Shown here piece after piece: positions 12,001 through 23,935 of a DNA stretch of 64,000 nt. The DNA is from Blumeriella jaapii (lineage: Eukaryota > Ascomycota > Leotiomycetes > Helotiales > Drepanopezizaceae), in NCBI GenBank assembly GCA_009599575.1, contig VWND01000017.1, positions 62,001 through 126,000 of the forward strand, in the 5' to 3' direction. Position numbers and translations under genes: made by a program. Below the pieces are notes generated by a model. It had not been told where the DNA came from. It saw only the letters and a list, made by a program, of their open reading frames with translations, and ran no database searches. The number at the start of each line of letters is the position of its first letter. Position 1 is the first letter of the stretch.

Positions 12001-13300
12001 ATTTTTTTTTATTTTGTCGACGATTTTAATTAGGCCGTATTATTTGTCCGAAAGCTTTCGGAAAAATCGGTCGAGCTTTTAATTTTTAATATTTACTAAT
12101 ATTTCGTCGCTTATATTTTAATTTACCGGTCGTTTATGCAAATTGGCGAAACGTTTTATTTTGGCTTATTGTTGCGTAATAAACGATTATACGTATTTTA
12201 TAACTTTTTTAATTCGGAAGGCCAGATGCAAAGCTTCGTCGCGGTTAAGCTTTTCGGTGGCTAAGCGAAAAAAACGAAAATTATTTATATTTTAAAATAT
12301 GCGAATTTTATATTTATTTAAAATTTGAAAAAAAAAAACGTTGCCGAAAAACTCGTACGGCAAAATCAGCTGTGCAATGTTTATTAAAAATAAAAAGCGT
12401 TTTTAATTATTTTGGTAATAAAAGCAAAAAAAGCGGAAGCGTTGCTTAATATATTAGTTTATTATTTCGGTTTGCCTATCGATATTAAAATTGTACGCGA
12501 TAATTAATTTGATTTTGGTTTTTAATATACGACAAAGTTCTTATTAAAAAACCGAAATAAACTAAGCTTTTCGGTCCGAAACAATTAAATCCGGCATGCC
12601 GAAATAGCGTATTTAATAAATTAAAAACAAAGCTACTAGTCTTTTCGCTATAATAGTTTTATGGCAAAAGATTAACAAAGGTTTTTTAAATAAACGATCT
12701 ATTATTACGAAAGCGAAGTCGTGATTATTTTCGTTTAATAAAAGCTTCGTAAAATCTATCGTTAAATATTAATAAAATCTGCTGGGTATAAGCAAAAGCT
12801 TTAAAAAGCCCGGGGTTTTGTCGCGCCTAACTTTTATTCGTATGCAACGATAATTCGAAACGTATTATTATATATTTGTTTTTATAATTTTTTAATAATA
12901 TTTGCGACCGATTAAAAACTTTATTTTTTTTATTTCAGCGTATGCTACGCAAAGCTGTTCGTAGATATATCGAATCAGAAAAGTTCGCAATTCGAAAGAT
13001 TTCAAAAGCATTATTAATCTGCTTTGGAAAAACAATTTGTTTTGTCGCAATTAATAATTAAAACTATAATTGCGAGTTTGCATTCGTTGCGCTTCGAAAA
13101 AAAAAAGTTTTTGTTAGCTTGCAGCAAATCGTTTATAATTATATAATTATATATATCGTATGCGATTACGGAAATTGAATTTGCGAGTTTTTTTATAAAT
13201 ATTTTATTTTTTTCGTTTTCGCTGTTTTTTTCGTTTTAAAAAAAAATATTATCGTTATCGCGCTTATCGGACGCTATTTTTATAAACGCTAGCGTGATTA
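12001..13300 (-). pseudogene. D1 integrase remnant
   Basis: Minus-strand core with T-I-D-F (Asp codon 12754-12756), V-S-D-R-K-A (Asp 12574-12576) and R-Q-T-E-I (Glu 12466-12468). The last two are 36 codons apart, the D-35-E spacing of retroviral integrases. All three catalytic codons survive although the frame is full of stops. The N-terminal part (13100-12850) is too degraded to identify all HHCC residues. Confidence 0.8.
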
Positions 13301-14050
13301 TGCTTTTAGCAGCCATTTTTTTTTAAAATCTAAAAATTCAATTTATCGTTTAAAAACATTTGCTGCTTTCGAGCTGTTCGCTATCGCGTTTTTAATAAAA
13401 AAATATTTTGGTTTTTGCGAAAAAAAATATTAGCGAGCGTATTAATAATTTCCGACCGATATATAATTATAAAATAAATATCGGCGAATAACTCGGCTTA
13501 TCGGATTTATCGGGCCGAAAGATTTTTAATTATTATAAAATATTTTAAAGCGCGATGATCGATATATATATATACGTTTTTTTAAACGCTTAATAGCTCC
13601 GGCTTATAATTTTTAAAAAAGCGAAAAATGGCGAAAAGCTTTTTATTGTAAATCGGATAATTAAATTCGGCGTCGATTATAATTTAAAAAAAAAAACCGA
13701 CCGGATAATAAAAGTTATTTTTTTGCAATTGCGATAATACGCCAGCTATTATTCTATTAAAAAAGTCGGTTTTTAGACGCGTTTGTTTATAAAAGTCGTA
13801 ATAGCATAAAATAGAAGCATTTAGCAAAGCTTTGCGCAGTGTTTTCCATGCGTTTTTCTGTTTTTTTTTTCGAATACGAAAAAAACGTTTTTATTTGTGA
13901 AAACAATAAAAAAACGGCAAATGCGGCTATAGCCGGCTATAAAGCGTTTGTAAAAATTACAAAAGCCTAAAAAGCTTTATACGCTTCGCATATTCGCTGC
14001 ATATTGCCAGTTTTTGATAATAGCGATTTTTTTCGAATTCATTTTAATAT
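13301..14050 (-). pseudogene. D1 RNase H and RT-RH connection remnant
   Basis: Lies between the RT palm and the integrase in D1, where Ty3/gypsy pol carries RT thumb, connection and RNase H. Reading is broken and I could not place the catalytic acidic residues with certainty; the assignment rests on order and size. Confidence 0.5.
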
Positions 14051-14850
14051 TTTAAATATTAATAACGAAATTTAAAAATTTGGTTTTTGTAATATTAAAC
14101 TCGCATTTTTTAATATCAGCTTTTAAGCCGTGTTTTTTCAAAATCGATAAGATTTTTTTAACGTAAATTTTATATTTTAAATTATTCGCGAAATAAATAA
14201 AAATATCGTTAAAATACGCCGAACAAAAATTATTTAAATATTTTATAAAAATATTATTAATAAAACGTTGAAATATAACGGGCCTATTAATAAAGCCGAA
14301 CGGAAGGATTTTATATTTGTATATGCCGTATCGGATACGAAAACTAATTAATTTTTCAGACTTTTCGAATATTCGGATTCGATTAAATATTTATTAAATA
14401 TTAATTTTCGTAAACATTTTGATTTTAATAATTCGCGCTAGCATTTCGTCGATTAAAAGCAAAAAATAAAGATTTTTTTCGCAAAATCGTTAAGCTTGCG
14501 ATAATCGATATATAAACGCATAAAGCCGTTTGATTTTTTAATAAATAAAATCGAAGCGGCGAAAAAAGTATTAAAAAATTTAATAAAGCTTTTATGCAAA
14601 TTGTCGAAAATATAATTTTTGATTTTTGTAAGCTGTTTATTCGTAAAGCGTTTAAATAGTTTTATAAAAAGCGTATTTTCCGTAGTAAAATGTATTTTAT
14701 AATTCATACCGGAGCGGCGGAAAGCGAATTTGTCGCTTTTTTGCTTATAAAACAGTTTTTCGAATTTCGAATATTAAATTAAAAAAAACTTTTTTACAAA
14801 AACCACGTTGTCGTTATACTTAGTTTGCAAAGCGTCGGAAACGGAAATGC
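14051..14850 (-). pseudogene. D1 reverse transcriptase remnant
   Basis: Minus-strand reading 14707-14453 gives TLFIKLFKRFTNKQLTKIKN, then SILFIKKSNGFMRLYIDYRK, a clear gypsy RT fingers/palm with L-Y-I-D-Y-R-K-L-N. The YFDD box reads Y-F-N-D (Asn codon complement of 14208-14210, Asp complement of 14205-14207). D2 has the same N-D state. E1 is inserted just upstream. Confidence 0.87.
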
Positions 14851-14910
14851 TTTTTATTACCGCGAATTATATAACTTTTTCAAATTCGGCGATTTTCGCA
14901 CGGCGAAAAC

Positions 14911-15207
14911 TGTGACGATTCACTCTGTTGCCACCTCTCGTGTCACCCCAGCAACTACGTATAGCTGCAAGCTCCCCGGCAACTACGTATAGCTGCAAGC
15001 TCCCTGGTCTTCTGGTGGGTCTCTCTATTAATTGTGGAAATTATTTATGTATATAAAGCTTTTTCCTTTTAGCAACTTTTGCTTTTTGCAGTTATTGATT
15101 TTAAATGAATATTTTTATTACAAAATTAAAGGCTCGTTTTTTATATTATATAAATACGGCGATCAATTAACTAATCTTTTAGCTTTTCGATTAATTAAAT
15201 CGTTATA
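14911..15207 (+). repeat. E1 5' LTR (297 bp)
   Basis: Starts TGTGACGATTCACTC and ends ATCGTTATA (original ACA). It contains two copies of a 28-bp unit starting GCAACTACGTATAGC at 14951 and 14979. The first 130 bases are nearly unmutated; the rest is AT-rich. Confidence 0.95.
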
Positions 15208-15600
15208 TTATTAATAACTTTTTTTTACGCTGACGACGGCGTAAACTATTTTTTTTTCGAATTTTTTACGGGTTATACTAAAATAATCGACCGGTCGTAA
15301 AAAGGTTTATTTCCGTATTTCGCGAAAAATAGCTTTTGTTTAACGATTTTTTTTTTAACAGAGCTTTTCAGCTTTTGCTATTACATTTTAACTTTTTTTT
15401 TTTTAATTAACGAAAAAGCAGCCTTTTCCAAAAGCTTTTTTTTTTAAAAAACAGTTCTTTTTCCGAGGAAAAAAAAACAAAAGAAAAGGCAGAGCGCCAA
15501 TTATTTCGCTTGCCATTTTTTTTTTGCAGCTTAGCGTTAAGAGCGTTTAGTTAAGACTTTTGCAAAATCAATTAAAAAAAGCGCAAAAGCGTGAACGATA
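15208..15600 (+). other. E1 leader
   Basis: Untranslated-looking stretch between the LTR and gag. TTAATAAC at 15211 could be a mutated tRNA primer-binding site (TTGGTAAC), which is only a guess. Otherwise T-rich runs with no feature I can name. Confidence 0.35.
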
Positions 15601-16835
15601 ACTTCTGGAGATTATACGATTGCGACAAACTTTTTAATCAGAGCGTTTGATAAAATTTATCGAACGTGCTTTTGCTAATCGCGAATCTGCTGCTTTTCTT
15701 TTTTTTCGCAACGTTTTATTTTAACCAACAGACGCTGCAAATTAACTTCTACGTTTTTCGCGAACTTTTTTTAGATTTTTTTATAACGGCCAAAACTTTA
15801 GCGCGCTTTTTAAACGCTATAGTTTTTATTTATTTGCTGATTTTCGATTAGCTTATATAAAACGCGTTTCGAATTTTGAATTTAAGCTAAATAATAGTAA
15901 AAATTACAAAATACGCTATTAAAAGATTAAAGTTTTCGATAATTTCGAACTTTACTACGACTATTTCGCTAGCGATCGATTTCGCAAGAATTACATATTC
16001 GATCAGATCGAAAGCGTAATAAGAAAGTTTTTGATTCCGCGTATTTTAAACCGTTTCGATTTTATATTTTTCGAAAAATTAATAAAAAAGATCGCCGATT
16101 TTCTAGCCGATTTTTTAAACGTTTAAAAGGCCGAAAACGAGTTTAAAATGCTTGTAATAAATACGTACGACGATTTTTAGCGATTTTATCTGCGATTTTC
16201 CATTTTCGCAGCGAACGCTTAAATACGAACTAATAAACAGCTTCGGAACGTTTTTCGCGATAAAATACTAAAGCGTTTACGAAAAAAGCTGCATTTGAAA
16301 TAAGCGCGTACAACGACTTTTAAAAATTGGCTCACCGTCGTCCGATAAAAAAAACAAAATTAATTGGCTAAACGAACTTTATACGCGAATCGCTTTTCAA
16401 CCAAGTCTATTATTTATTAAAATGGTAGGTTTTTAACCAAAGCGTATTACGAGTCAAATCGTACGTACGAAAGTCGTTTAAATGTTTTATAAGCTCTTTT
16501 TCAGCCTTTTGCTAATTTTTTTTTTTTCTACGCTAAAACGCTTTTTTTGGCGTTTTTTTTTTTCGATCGGATTAACGACAACGTTCGTTTTTTATTTCAT
16601 ATCAGAAGATTCGAAACCAATTTGCACGATTTTTTACGGGCCGATTTTCGGTTTTATTTAAAAGCTTTTTCAGACTAATAGGTGTGAACGAGATCGAACC
16701 GGCCGAAGATTCGTTTTTTAATAATAATAATGAAAACGAAAACCTTTTTTCAAACGACTTTTAAAACGCATATAAAAAAGTTAAAGATTTTTTCGCTAGC
16801 CGGAAAAACGCCTAAATTTAAGCAAAGCTTTTTTT
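15601..16835 (+). pseudogene. E1 gag remnant
   Basis: Position between leader and protease gives the call. Frames are open only in pieces (for example 15666-15848 and parts up to 16735); readable segments include RVQRLLKIGSPSSDKKNKI and INWLNELYTRIAFQPS near 16300-16410. Zinc-knuckle residues were not found. Loss of Trp and Gln codons to stops is frequent. Confidence 0.5.
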
Positions 16836-17760
16836 TTGGGCGTATTGCGCGATATGCGTTATTTTAACGTTCGGAAGCTTTTTAATAGCGATTTATTAAC
16901 AATTCCCGTTATATTTATTAAAAATGGCCTTTCGTATAAAATAAAAGCGCTCGCCGATTTTAAAGCGAACGGTTATGCGTTAATCGATTCGGCGTTGATT
17001 AAGTTTTTTTTTTTTTTTTTAAAACTTTTGATTTAATTTTTTCCGGCTTTTTTTTTTGTAAAAAAGTATAATAAAATTCGTGGCTATTTAATTATATATT
17101 TTACGCTTTTCAATTTTATTATTAATAATCGAATATAATCGTTTACTTTTTTTTTAATTATTAACTTCGGAAATTATAATATGATTTTAGAAAAAGCTTG
17201 GTTGGCCGAATATTAAGTTTTATTAAATTATAATAAACGCAAGTTTTATTGGCCGAAATTTTATCCTTTTATAGCTTTTTACGCTCGTTGTATTAAAGTT
17301 TTTTATTTGCATTTCCGAAAGATTTAATTTCGCTATCAAAACGACGTTATAAAACGTAATAAAAATTTTAATTAATTGTGGCAGATTTACGACGCTGTGC
17401 GAAGCGCGAAAAGATCGAATTTCATTTGCGATATTAATTTCGATAGCGACGCCAGTAGGATAATATAAAAAATCATACTATCACTTTTCCAGGCTGCCGA
17501 TTTCTTTTTTATTATTTTTTTTTTTTCTTTTTTTTTCGTCAGAACAGCTTTTTCGTTTTACAAAAAATAATTACACCAAAAACCGAAAGAAAGCTTTCGC
17601 CGCGATAGCCTTTCAGCTTAATATAATCGATAATTTAAATAAGCTATTTTCTGAACTTTTTAAACGACTAATTCGAAAACGAGTCCTTTAATCTATTGCT
17701 TACCTAATTTCTATTTGCCAGATTATTATATACGCTTTTAAGCTGATTTTTAAAAAAAAA
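16836..17760 (+). pseudogene. E1 protease remnant and pol N-terminal region
   Basis: The segment IKALADFKANGYALIDSALI at about 16941-17000 is the protease active-site loop, D-S-G-A turned into D-F-K-A (16956-16967). About 70 codons on, NMILEKAWLAEY (17179-17214) resembles the conserved I-L-G-x-x-W-L segment that ends the protease fold. The remainder up to 17760 is low-complexity T-rich coding leading to RT. Confidence 0.72.
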
Positions 17761-17769
17761 GCAGTTGAA

Positions 17770-18880
17770 ATGTTTTTAATCTTTTTATACGAAATCGACA
17801 AAATATTAAACGATTTTACGTATAATATTTTTCTTAAAACCCAATTTTACAATTTTTTCGAACGTTTCAGAACGAACGAAATATCGATTTCGACCTTTTC
17901 AATTAGCTTAGCAAAGCTAATTTCGAATAAACCTTTTTTCGAATCTTTTTCCTCGGAGTACAAAAACTTCGAACACGTGTTTTTTAAGGCCGCCAGCAAC
18001 GAGCTAGTTTTTCACCGGCTCTACGATTATAAAATCGAGCTTATTATAAATAAAAAAAAGTTAAAATACATTTTTATATAAAATATCGATTCTAAAATTC
18101 GAGATTATTAAAATTTATTTGTAAAATAATTTTAATAAAAGTTTTATCGAACCTTTTACCGCTTTTTTCGCTGCTTTAATGCTTTTCGCCAAAAAATCCG
18201 ACGGTTTATTGCGTTTTTGTATCGATTATCGAGCTTTTAATAATATAATTCGTAAAAATCGCTATTCTTTTTTTTTTATTAATAAAACCTTTACTCGTTT
18301 TTCGAAAGCGCGAATTTTTACGAAGTTCGATATTCGTTAAGCTTTTTACAAAATTCGAATGGACTTCGCTAATAAAAAATTAACGACGTTTCGTACGCGT
18401 TACGGCGTTTATAAATGCAAAATGCTATCTTTTGGCTTTATTAATAAATTCGCAATTTATTAACGTTATATAAACGACGTTTTTTTCGATTATTTAAACG
18501 ATTTTTGTATTATATATTTAAATAATATTTTTATTTATTCGTCCGACTTTTTAAAATACGTTATATACGTTCGCAAAGTGTTTCAAAAGTTCGCTAACGC
18601 TAGATTACAGGCCGATATTCGGAAATCTGAATTTAACGTTATTCGAATCCGTTACCTAGGCTTTATTATTTCGATTAAAAGCTTAGAAATAAATTTAAAA
18701 AAGGTTTTCGTAGTCGCTTATTAAAAGCTTTCTATTATTATAAAAAATATACAAAGTTTTTTGATTTTTGTAATTTTTATCGACGTTTTATTCGAAACTA
18801 CGATATAATTGCAAAGCCTTTGATTCATTTGACCAAAATTAACGTTTTTTTCAATTTTATTTCTGAGTGTCAAAAGAATT
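17770..18880 (+). pseudogene. E1 reverse transcriptase remnant
   Basis: Segments MLFAKKSDGLLRFCIDYRAF (18178-18237), RIFTKFDIR, then FRTRYGVYKCKMLSFGFINK give a clear gypsy RT. The catalytic YLDD box reads Y-L-N-N (Asn codons 18521-18526). Both Asp codons were GAT outside CpG and both were lost, in contrast to families A, B and D. Palm and thumb continue to about 18880. Confidence 0.9.
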
Positions 18881-19300
18881 TCGATTTTTTTATATTAGCT
18901 TTTATTATTACACCAATTTTATAATATTACAAGCAAAATCTTTTTTGCATATTAAAAACTAACGCTTTCGACGGCGTAATAGCTTTTGTGCTTTTCCAAT
19001 TTTATAATAACGATTGGCTTTCAATCGTTTATTTCAGCAAAACTATAGTTTTCGCAAAGCTAAATTACATCGTATACGACAAAAAAATATTCGCAATCGT
19101 AAGATTTTTAAGCAATTTTCGTATTAAACTAATTAATTTAGTTTATCAAATCAAAATAATTACTAATTATAAAGCTTTAAAGTATTTTATAATTTTTAAA
19201 TTTTTAAACGCTCGATAAGCACGCTAAGCCGAGCTTTTCGCCGATTACAATTTTTTTATTACGTATAAACCAAGTAAATACAATTTTTTGATTAACGCAC
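18881..19300 (+). pseudogene. E1 RNase H remnant
   Basis: Open stretch 18988-19215 with VYFSKTIVFAKLNYIVYDKK and IKIITNYKALKYFIIFKFLN matches the Y-S-K-K-L-x-x-A-E-x-N-Y-x-I-x-D-K-E and T-D-H-K-x-L-x-Y-F elements of gypsy RNase H, with D-H changed to N-Y. The following D-A-L-S-R-R-like segment (N-A-L-I-R-R-T-N-E at 19288) ends the domain. Confidence 0.85.
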
Positions 19301-20540
19301 TAATACGTCGTACGAACGAATTCGACCGTCAAAACTTTTTTAAACGCACCCAGCGCTTGCAAATCCTTTTCCGAGCCGATCAGATTAACCATTGCCTTTT
19401 GACTAAAAAATTTCGACCTTTTACGGCTTTCGAAACAGCTGTTTTTATCGTTAAAATAGCTAATCTTTTTCCCGCATTTCGTATCGTTGATTAAATTTTC
19501 TACGCTAATCGCATAGCTAATAGCCTGATAGCCTTTCGAAAAAAAGCTATACGAAACGCTACGAAAAAAAACGACGCTAATAACATTCCGTTTTCGTATA
19601 TATTTAAACGCGATTTGCTATTATATCACGATCGCTTAATAATACTAAACGTCGATTATTTTCGTTTGGCTTTTATACGAAAAATACACGACCAGATTTT
19701 TATCGCTTATCCTAGCGTTCGCAAAACTACGCAATTGCTTTCGGACCAATATTATTAGCGAAGTATAACAGCTTTCGTAAAACAATATTATCGCAACTGC
19801 TACGCTTATCGAAAAAATTCTGTTTTAAAAAATAAACGCTCCGGCCTTTTTCAGTTTTTTTTTGTTTTTAACCATTTTTAAAAGCACGTTATAATAAACT
19901 TTTGCAACTTTAACAAAAACAAACACGGTTACGATAACGTATTCGTAATAATAAATTGTTTTTCCAAGCAAATCATCTCGATCCTTTGTTATAAAAATAT
20001 CGACGCTCGAAACCTCGCCAAATTATATATATTCCACGTATATAAATATTTTAACTTTTTAAAAAATATTATTAGCGATCGTGGCCTTTAGTATTAATTT
20101 ATTTTCTGGTCTGAATTAAACAAAATATTCGATACGCAATTAAAACTTTCGATAGCCGCTTATTCTAAAACCGACGGTCAGACCGAAATTTACAACTAAT
20201 ATTTGTAAAAACGCTTTCGACCCTTCGTAAACTTTTATCAAAACGATTAAAGCGAATTTTTCCTAATAATAAATTTCGTTCAAATAGTTTTTTTTTACAA
20301 AAGTCTAAATGGCCTTTCACTTTTTGAAATTATACACGATTATACTTCCTATACCAATTGAAACTGAAAGCTCGATACTTCCTCTTTCCCCAACCCTTTA
20401 TATAAGCTAAACGCAGACGAAGCTCGTGCGTACGCTCGCCGCTATTACGACGCCTGAAACCTCGCCAAATCGCATTTTTAATAAGCCTACGACAAAATAA
20501 AAAAAAATACAAATAAATTTCGCCGCGCGATCGATTTTAA
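19301..20540 (+). pseudogene. E1 integrase remnant
   Basis: N-terminal zinc-binding end Y-R-N-C-Y-A-Y-R-K-N near 19795-19830 keeps one Cys of the C-x-x-C pair. Core: first Asp lost (I-I-N-F, Asn 19897-19899), second Asp kept (S-D-R-G, 20077-20079), Glu kept in T-D-G-Q-T-E (20185-20187), giving exact D-35-E spacing. Both survivors are in CpG context. E2 at 1-890 is a second copy of this part. Confidence 0.9.
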
Positions 20541-21090
20541 CGTTAGCGATTACGTATAGCTCGATATGCGTCCATTTCCGATTTTTCGGCCTTTCCGCAA
20601 GCTCGACAATTCTATAAACGGCTTTTTCAAAATTATAGCCAAAATTTTCGATAACGCTTTTAAATTAGATTTTTTTAATATTATAAACGTACATCCAGTT
20701 TTCCACGCTAATCGATTGCGTAAAACAACTGACGACGCGCTTCTAAATCAAATTAATTCAGCTTTTAAATCTATTAATATAATTAATAAGCTTAAATACG
20801 AAATCGAAGAATTAATCGCTTATCGAATGCAACGAAAAACTTTTTAATACAAAGTTTTTTAAATAGGCTTAAATAAAAATCTTACGTAGTATTCCGCGTT
20901 TGATTTTATATACGCTTTTTTAAAAATGCGCGACTTTTATTTAGCGCATAAAAAGCTTTCCGGTCTTTTTGCAAAACTTGTAAACTGGCTAAAAGCGTAT
21001 TCCGAAGGTTTGGATTCGTACGATTATTTAAATAATAACGTACCAATAAATAAAAGCTCGAAGGCGCGCTTTTTTCGGACGGAAAGATAG
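20541..21090 (+). pseudogene. E1 integrase C-terminal domain and chromodomain
   Basis: 20566-20838 reads LDNSINGFFKIIAKIFDNAF and VHPVFHANRLRK (the integrase GPF/Y-type end and H-P-V-F-H-x-N-x-L-R), then LKYEIEELIAYRMQRKTF, stop, YKVF, stop, IGL, a chromodomain whose W-x-G-Y box has been hit. A tail rich in Asp, Asn and Lys (VNWLKAYSEGLDSYDYL) runs up to the 3' LTR. Chromodomain assignment is from the E-x-E-E-L-I-x-x-R start and spacing to Y-K-V. Confidence 0.82.
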
Positions 21091-21387
21091 TATAACGATT
21101 TATTCTATTGCTATTTCTCGTGTTACCCCAGCAACTACGTATAGCTGCAAACTCTCCGGCAACTACGTATAACTGCAAATTCCCTGGTCTCCTGGTAGGT
21201 CTTCTTATTAACTATGGAAATTATTTATATATATAAAGCTTTTTTTTTTTAGCAACTTCTGCTTTTTGCAGTTATTGATTTTAAATAAATATTTTTGTTA
21301 CAAAACCAAAGGCTCGTTTCTTATACCATATGAACACGGCGACCAGTTGACTGATCTTCCAGCCCTCCGACTGATTAGATCGTTACA
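21091..21387 (+). repeat. E1 3' LTR (297 bp)
   Basis: Same length as the 5' LTR. Here the mutated part is the left (inner) end (TATAACGATTTATTC for TGTGACGATTCACTC) and the clean part is the right end (gaccagttgactgatcttcc). The 28-bp duplication is at 21131-21186. Confidence 0.95.
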
Positions 21388-21392
21388 AAAAC

Positions 21393-22360
21393 GTTTTTTG
21401 TTTATATTATATATAAAAGTAATAAACGTATAATCGTTAAATAATAGTAACCTTTTTTTTTTCGCGGTTCGCATTCGTTTTTCGTAACGTATTTACAAAG
21501 CGCTAAATGCAAAAGCGGAAATACAACTAATATTGCAATTAAAAATAAAAAGGGTAGCAATTGGCCCGGTTAAAAGAACCGGCTTGGTCGGTTCAGGGCT
21601 GCTAATAAAAAACTTTTTTATTTTATATAAACTGCTTTTAAAATTTCGTATAAACATGGAAGGTTTATTAATTCCAAAATCTAAATAAGCTTTTTTAATC
21701 GTTGTAAAAATGCTAGCAAAAGTATATAAGACTTTTATTGCGTTGTTTCGTTTATTTGCATTTTTTTAATATATACGATTAAGCATTTTAAACTTTTTTC
21801 GCTAATTAAAATCGACGAACAATTGTTCGTTAAAATAAAAAATAACGAATATATCGAATAGCCATTTTATTTTGTTTTTTTTTTAGTTATACGCTTGTTT
21901 TAAATCGTAATATTATAAAAATTTACGATTAATAAAAACGTCGGTAAAGCTTAGGTTTATAATCAGAAAAAGAAAATTTATACGACGTCGGTTAATCGTA
22001 AAAAGCAAAAAAATAGCAAAAAAAATAAGCTTTTCCGGCTCGCTATTATAGCCGGTAAATATAATAAGCTTATGCAATCGAATAAAATTTATTTCGAAAC
22101 GTTAAGAAAATTAATACGTTAAAAAAGTTTTGATCGCATCGAAAATATTAGCTTCGCTATCGATATATATAAGTGTTTTAATATATAATTTATTACGTGC
22201 TAATTTTATAAAAATTAAAAATTGTCGCTTTTTTATTAAAAAACGCTGGTTAAACTTTAAATTTTTTTACAAATCGAATTTTTTATTATAATAAAAGTTT
22301 TTGCTACGGCTTAAAAGTTTTTTAACAGGTCGTTTTGCTTTTCGTCGATAATTATTTCGG
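21393..22360 (-). pseudogene. D1 protease remnant and pol N-terminal region
   Basis: On the minus strand near 22150-22172 the frame reads Y-I-D-S-E-A-N-I-F-D-A, the protease loop D-S-G-A with Gly changed to Glu. It is the same in D2 (50351-50362). The rest towards 21393 is degraded pol coding; a relatively GC-rich patch at 21550-21605 matches D2 50920-50960. Confidence 0.7.
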
Positions 22361-23710
22361 CGATTTTGCGACTGAGCTTAGCGTCGAAGCAAATATTTGC
22401 GAAATGGCCGGACTTACCGCAATTATAACAAACGCTAAAAAAACGCGTAGCTAAGCGAAAAAAACCGAAAATAGCAGAAATAGCAATTATACGTTCGTAA
22501 AAATTTTTATTAAAAAAAGGAAAAACTATGCGAACAAAAAGGGCTGAAAAGGTAAAACGTTATAAAACTTTAAAAATACCGGAAATACGCTTAAAGTTCT
22601 AGTTAGCAAAAGCTATAGCAAAAAAAAAAAAATTTATACGACGAACAAAAGCTATTTTTTTAGCTCGGATATTACGTAATTTTTTATTCGCAACGGCCAA
22701 AAACTCGTTTAAAATAATATAATTATTATTTATTTTGTATTTTTCCATTCGGAAATCGTATTTAAAAATAAAAATGATTTTTTCGCATATGTTTTTAAAT
22801 CAACGGTTTTTAGTAATTTTGCTAATAATTACGTAACGGATAAATAAAAAACGAAAATTATTATAAATCTGACCGTTATTTATATAAAATTTGTTATATT
22901 GCAATTTAGTAAATTAAACGCGGTTGTAATTAAAAAAGCGCTGATTAAAAATGCGAAAAACGTTTCGGACCGATTGGGTTTGGTTATAAAACTCGAGGTT
23001 TAAATATTTTAAAATAATAGTTTTTGCTTTTTTAATAATATATTTAAAATATGCTTTGGCTTAGTTTATATTTTATATAAAGTTTTTTAAATACTTTTTA
23101 ATAAACAATTTTATATTTATTTTTTATGCGTTATATTTAATCTTTTTTTAATAGTCGCTGAAAGCGTAACGAAGGTATTTAATTTTGGATAGCTCGATTC
23201 GGAAAATAGCTGGATCGAAAACGGAAAAGTAATATTCGGGAATTAATTAGAGGTTTGCGGTAAAAGCGCGCGAAGCTCGAAATAAAAAAAAGGCGTCGCG
23301 GACGATATTAGCGAAAAAGGCTGGAAAGCGAACGGCGGCAATAACTTAAGTAATTATCTGAGCGATTTAAAGCTGCTGGGCCGCAGTGAATTTTTTAGCG
23401 TTGGCAAATATGCTAAATAATCGGTTTGGAAGCATTCGTCGGTTTAAAAGTATTAAAATATCAGCGTCGTATAACTCGATTTTAAGTTCGATAATAAAAC
23501 GAAAAAATTCAGTAGCAAATAATTATAATTCGGTAAAAAAGTCGTGGAATAAAAACTCGCTGCCAAAATCGTCGAAAAAGCCTGGAACAAATAAAAATTC
23601 GGAAGCGCCAAAAGCAGAAGCAGAAAATGAAAATGTTGATTCGAAGCCGAATCGTACGAATTGCGTTTGTTTTCGGATGCCGCGTCGATTTATAAAAAAA
23701 GCATAAAATA
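22361..23710 (-). pseudogene. D1 gag remnant with intact zinc-knuckle residues
   Basis: On the minus strand, complement of 22389-22430 reads C-Y-N-C-G-K-S-G-H-F-A-N-I-C, a canonical CCHC nucleocapsid knuckle with all four ligands kept. Upstream segments include IELSKIKYLRYAFSDY and FRMEKYKINNNYIILNEFLA, typical of chromovirus capsid in length and composition. The frame carries several stops from Trp/Gln codons. D2 has the same gag split by the foldback-like insertion. Confidence 0.82.
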
Positions 23711-23935
23711 TATTAAAAAAGGGCGATTCGAATTGCAGAGGCAGATCGAATTAAAAAAAAAAAAAAAACTTCAGCTTTTTCTGGAAATAAAATCAGTAAA
23801 AAAAAGTTTTAATCAAGGCACCGATAAATAAACGTCGGTACGGGCGGCCTGAAAAAAGTTCGAATTGCAAAGGCAGATCGAATTCTTAACCGTGGATACA
23901 AAGCTTTTTAGCGAAGATTGTTTAGTCTTTTTTTA
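23711..23935 (-). other. D1 leader between 5' LTR and gag
   Basis: About 225 bp directly inside the LTR, shared with D2 (46261-46480) and also with the internal leader of C2 (42700-42930). It contains repeated sense-strand words of the TTTGCAATTCGAA type. A primer-binding site probably lies at its LTR-proximal end (sense TAAAAAAAGACTAAAC, perhaps from TGG...), unproven. Confidence 0.5.

Larger units (their letters stand above)
14911..21387 (+). mobile_element. E1: family E chromodomain LTR retrotransposon in D1
   Basis: Uninterrupted 6477-bp element with two 297-bp LTRs and 5-bp TSD AAAAC (14906-14910 and 21388-21392). D2 shows the empty site near 51112-51122. It is opposite in orientation to D1. 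Order: LTR, gag, protease, RT, RNase H, integrase, chromodomain, LTR. This is the innermost and most complete chromovirus of the window, yet it has many stops. Confidence 0.95.

Noticed and set aside
23386..23706. 106-codon plus-strand frame with a plausible basic, Ser/Lys-rich protein
   Set aside because: It is antisense to D1 gag. D1 orientation is fixed by RT, zinc knuckle, integrase and LTR/polypurine tract on the minus strand.
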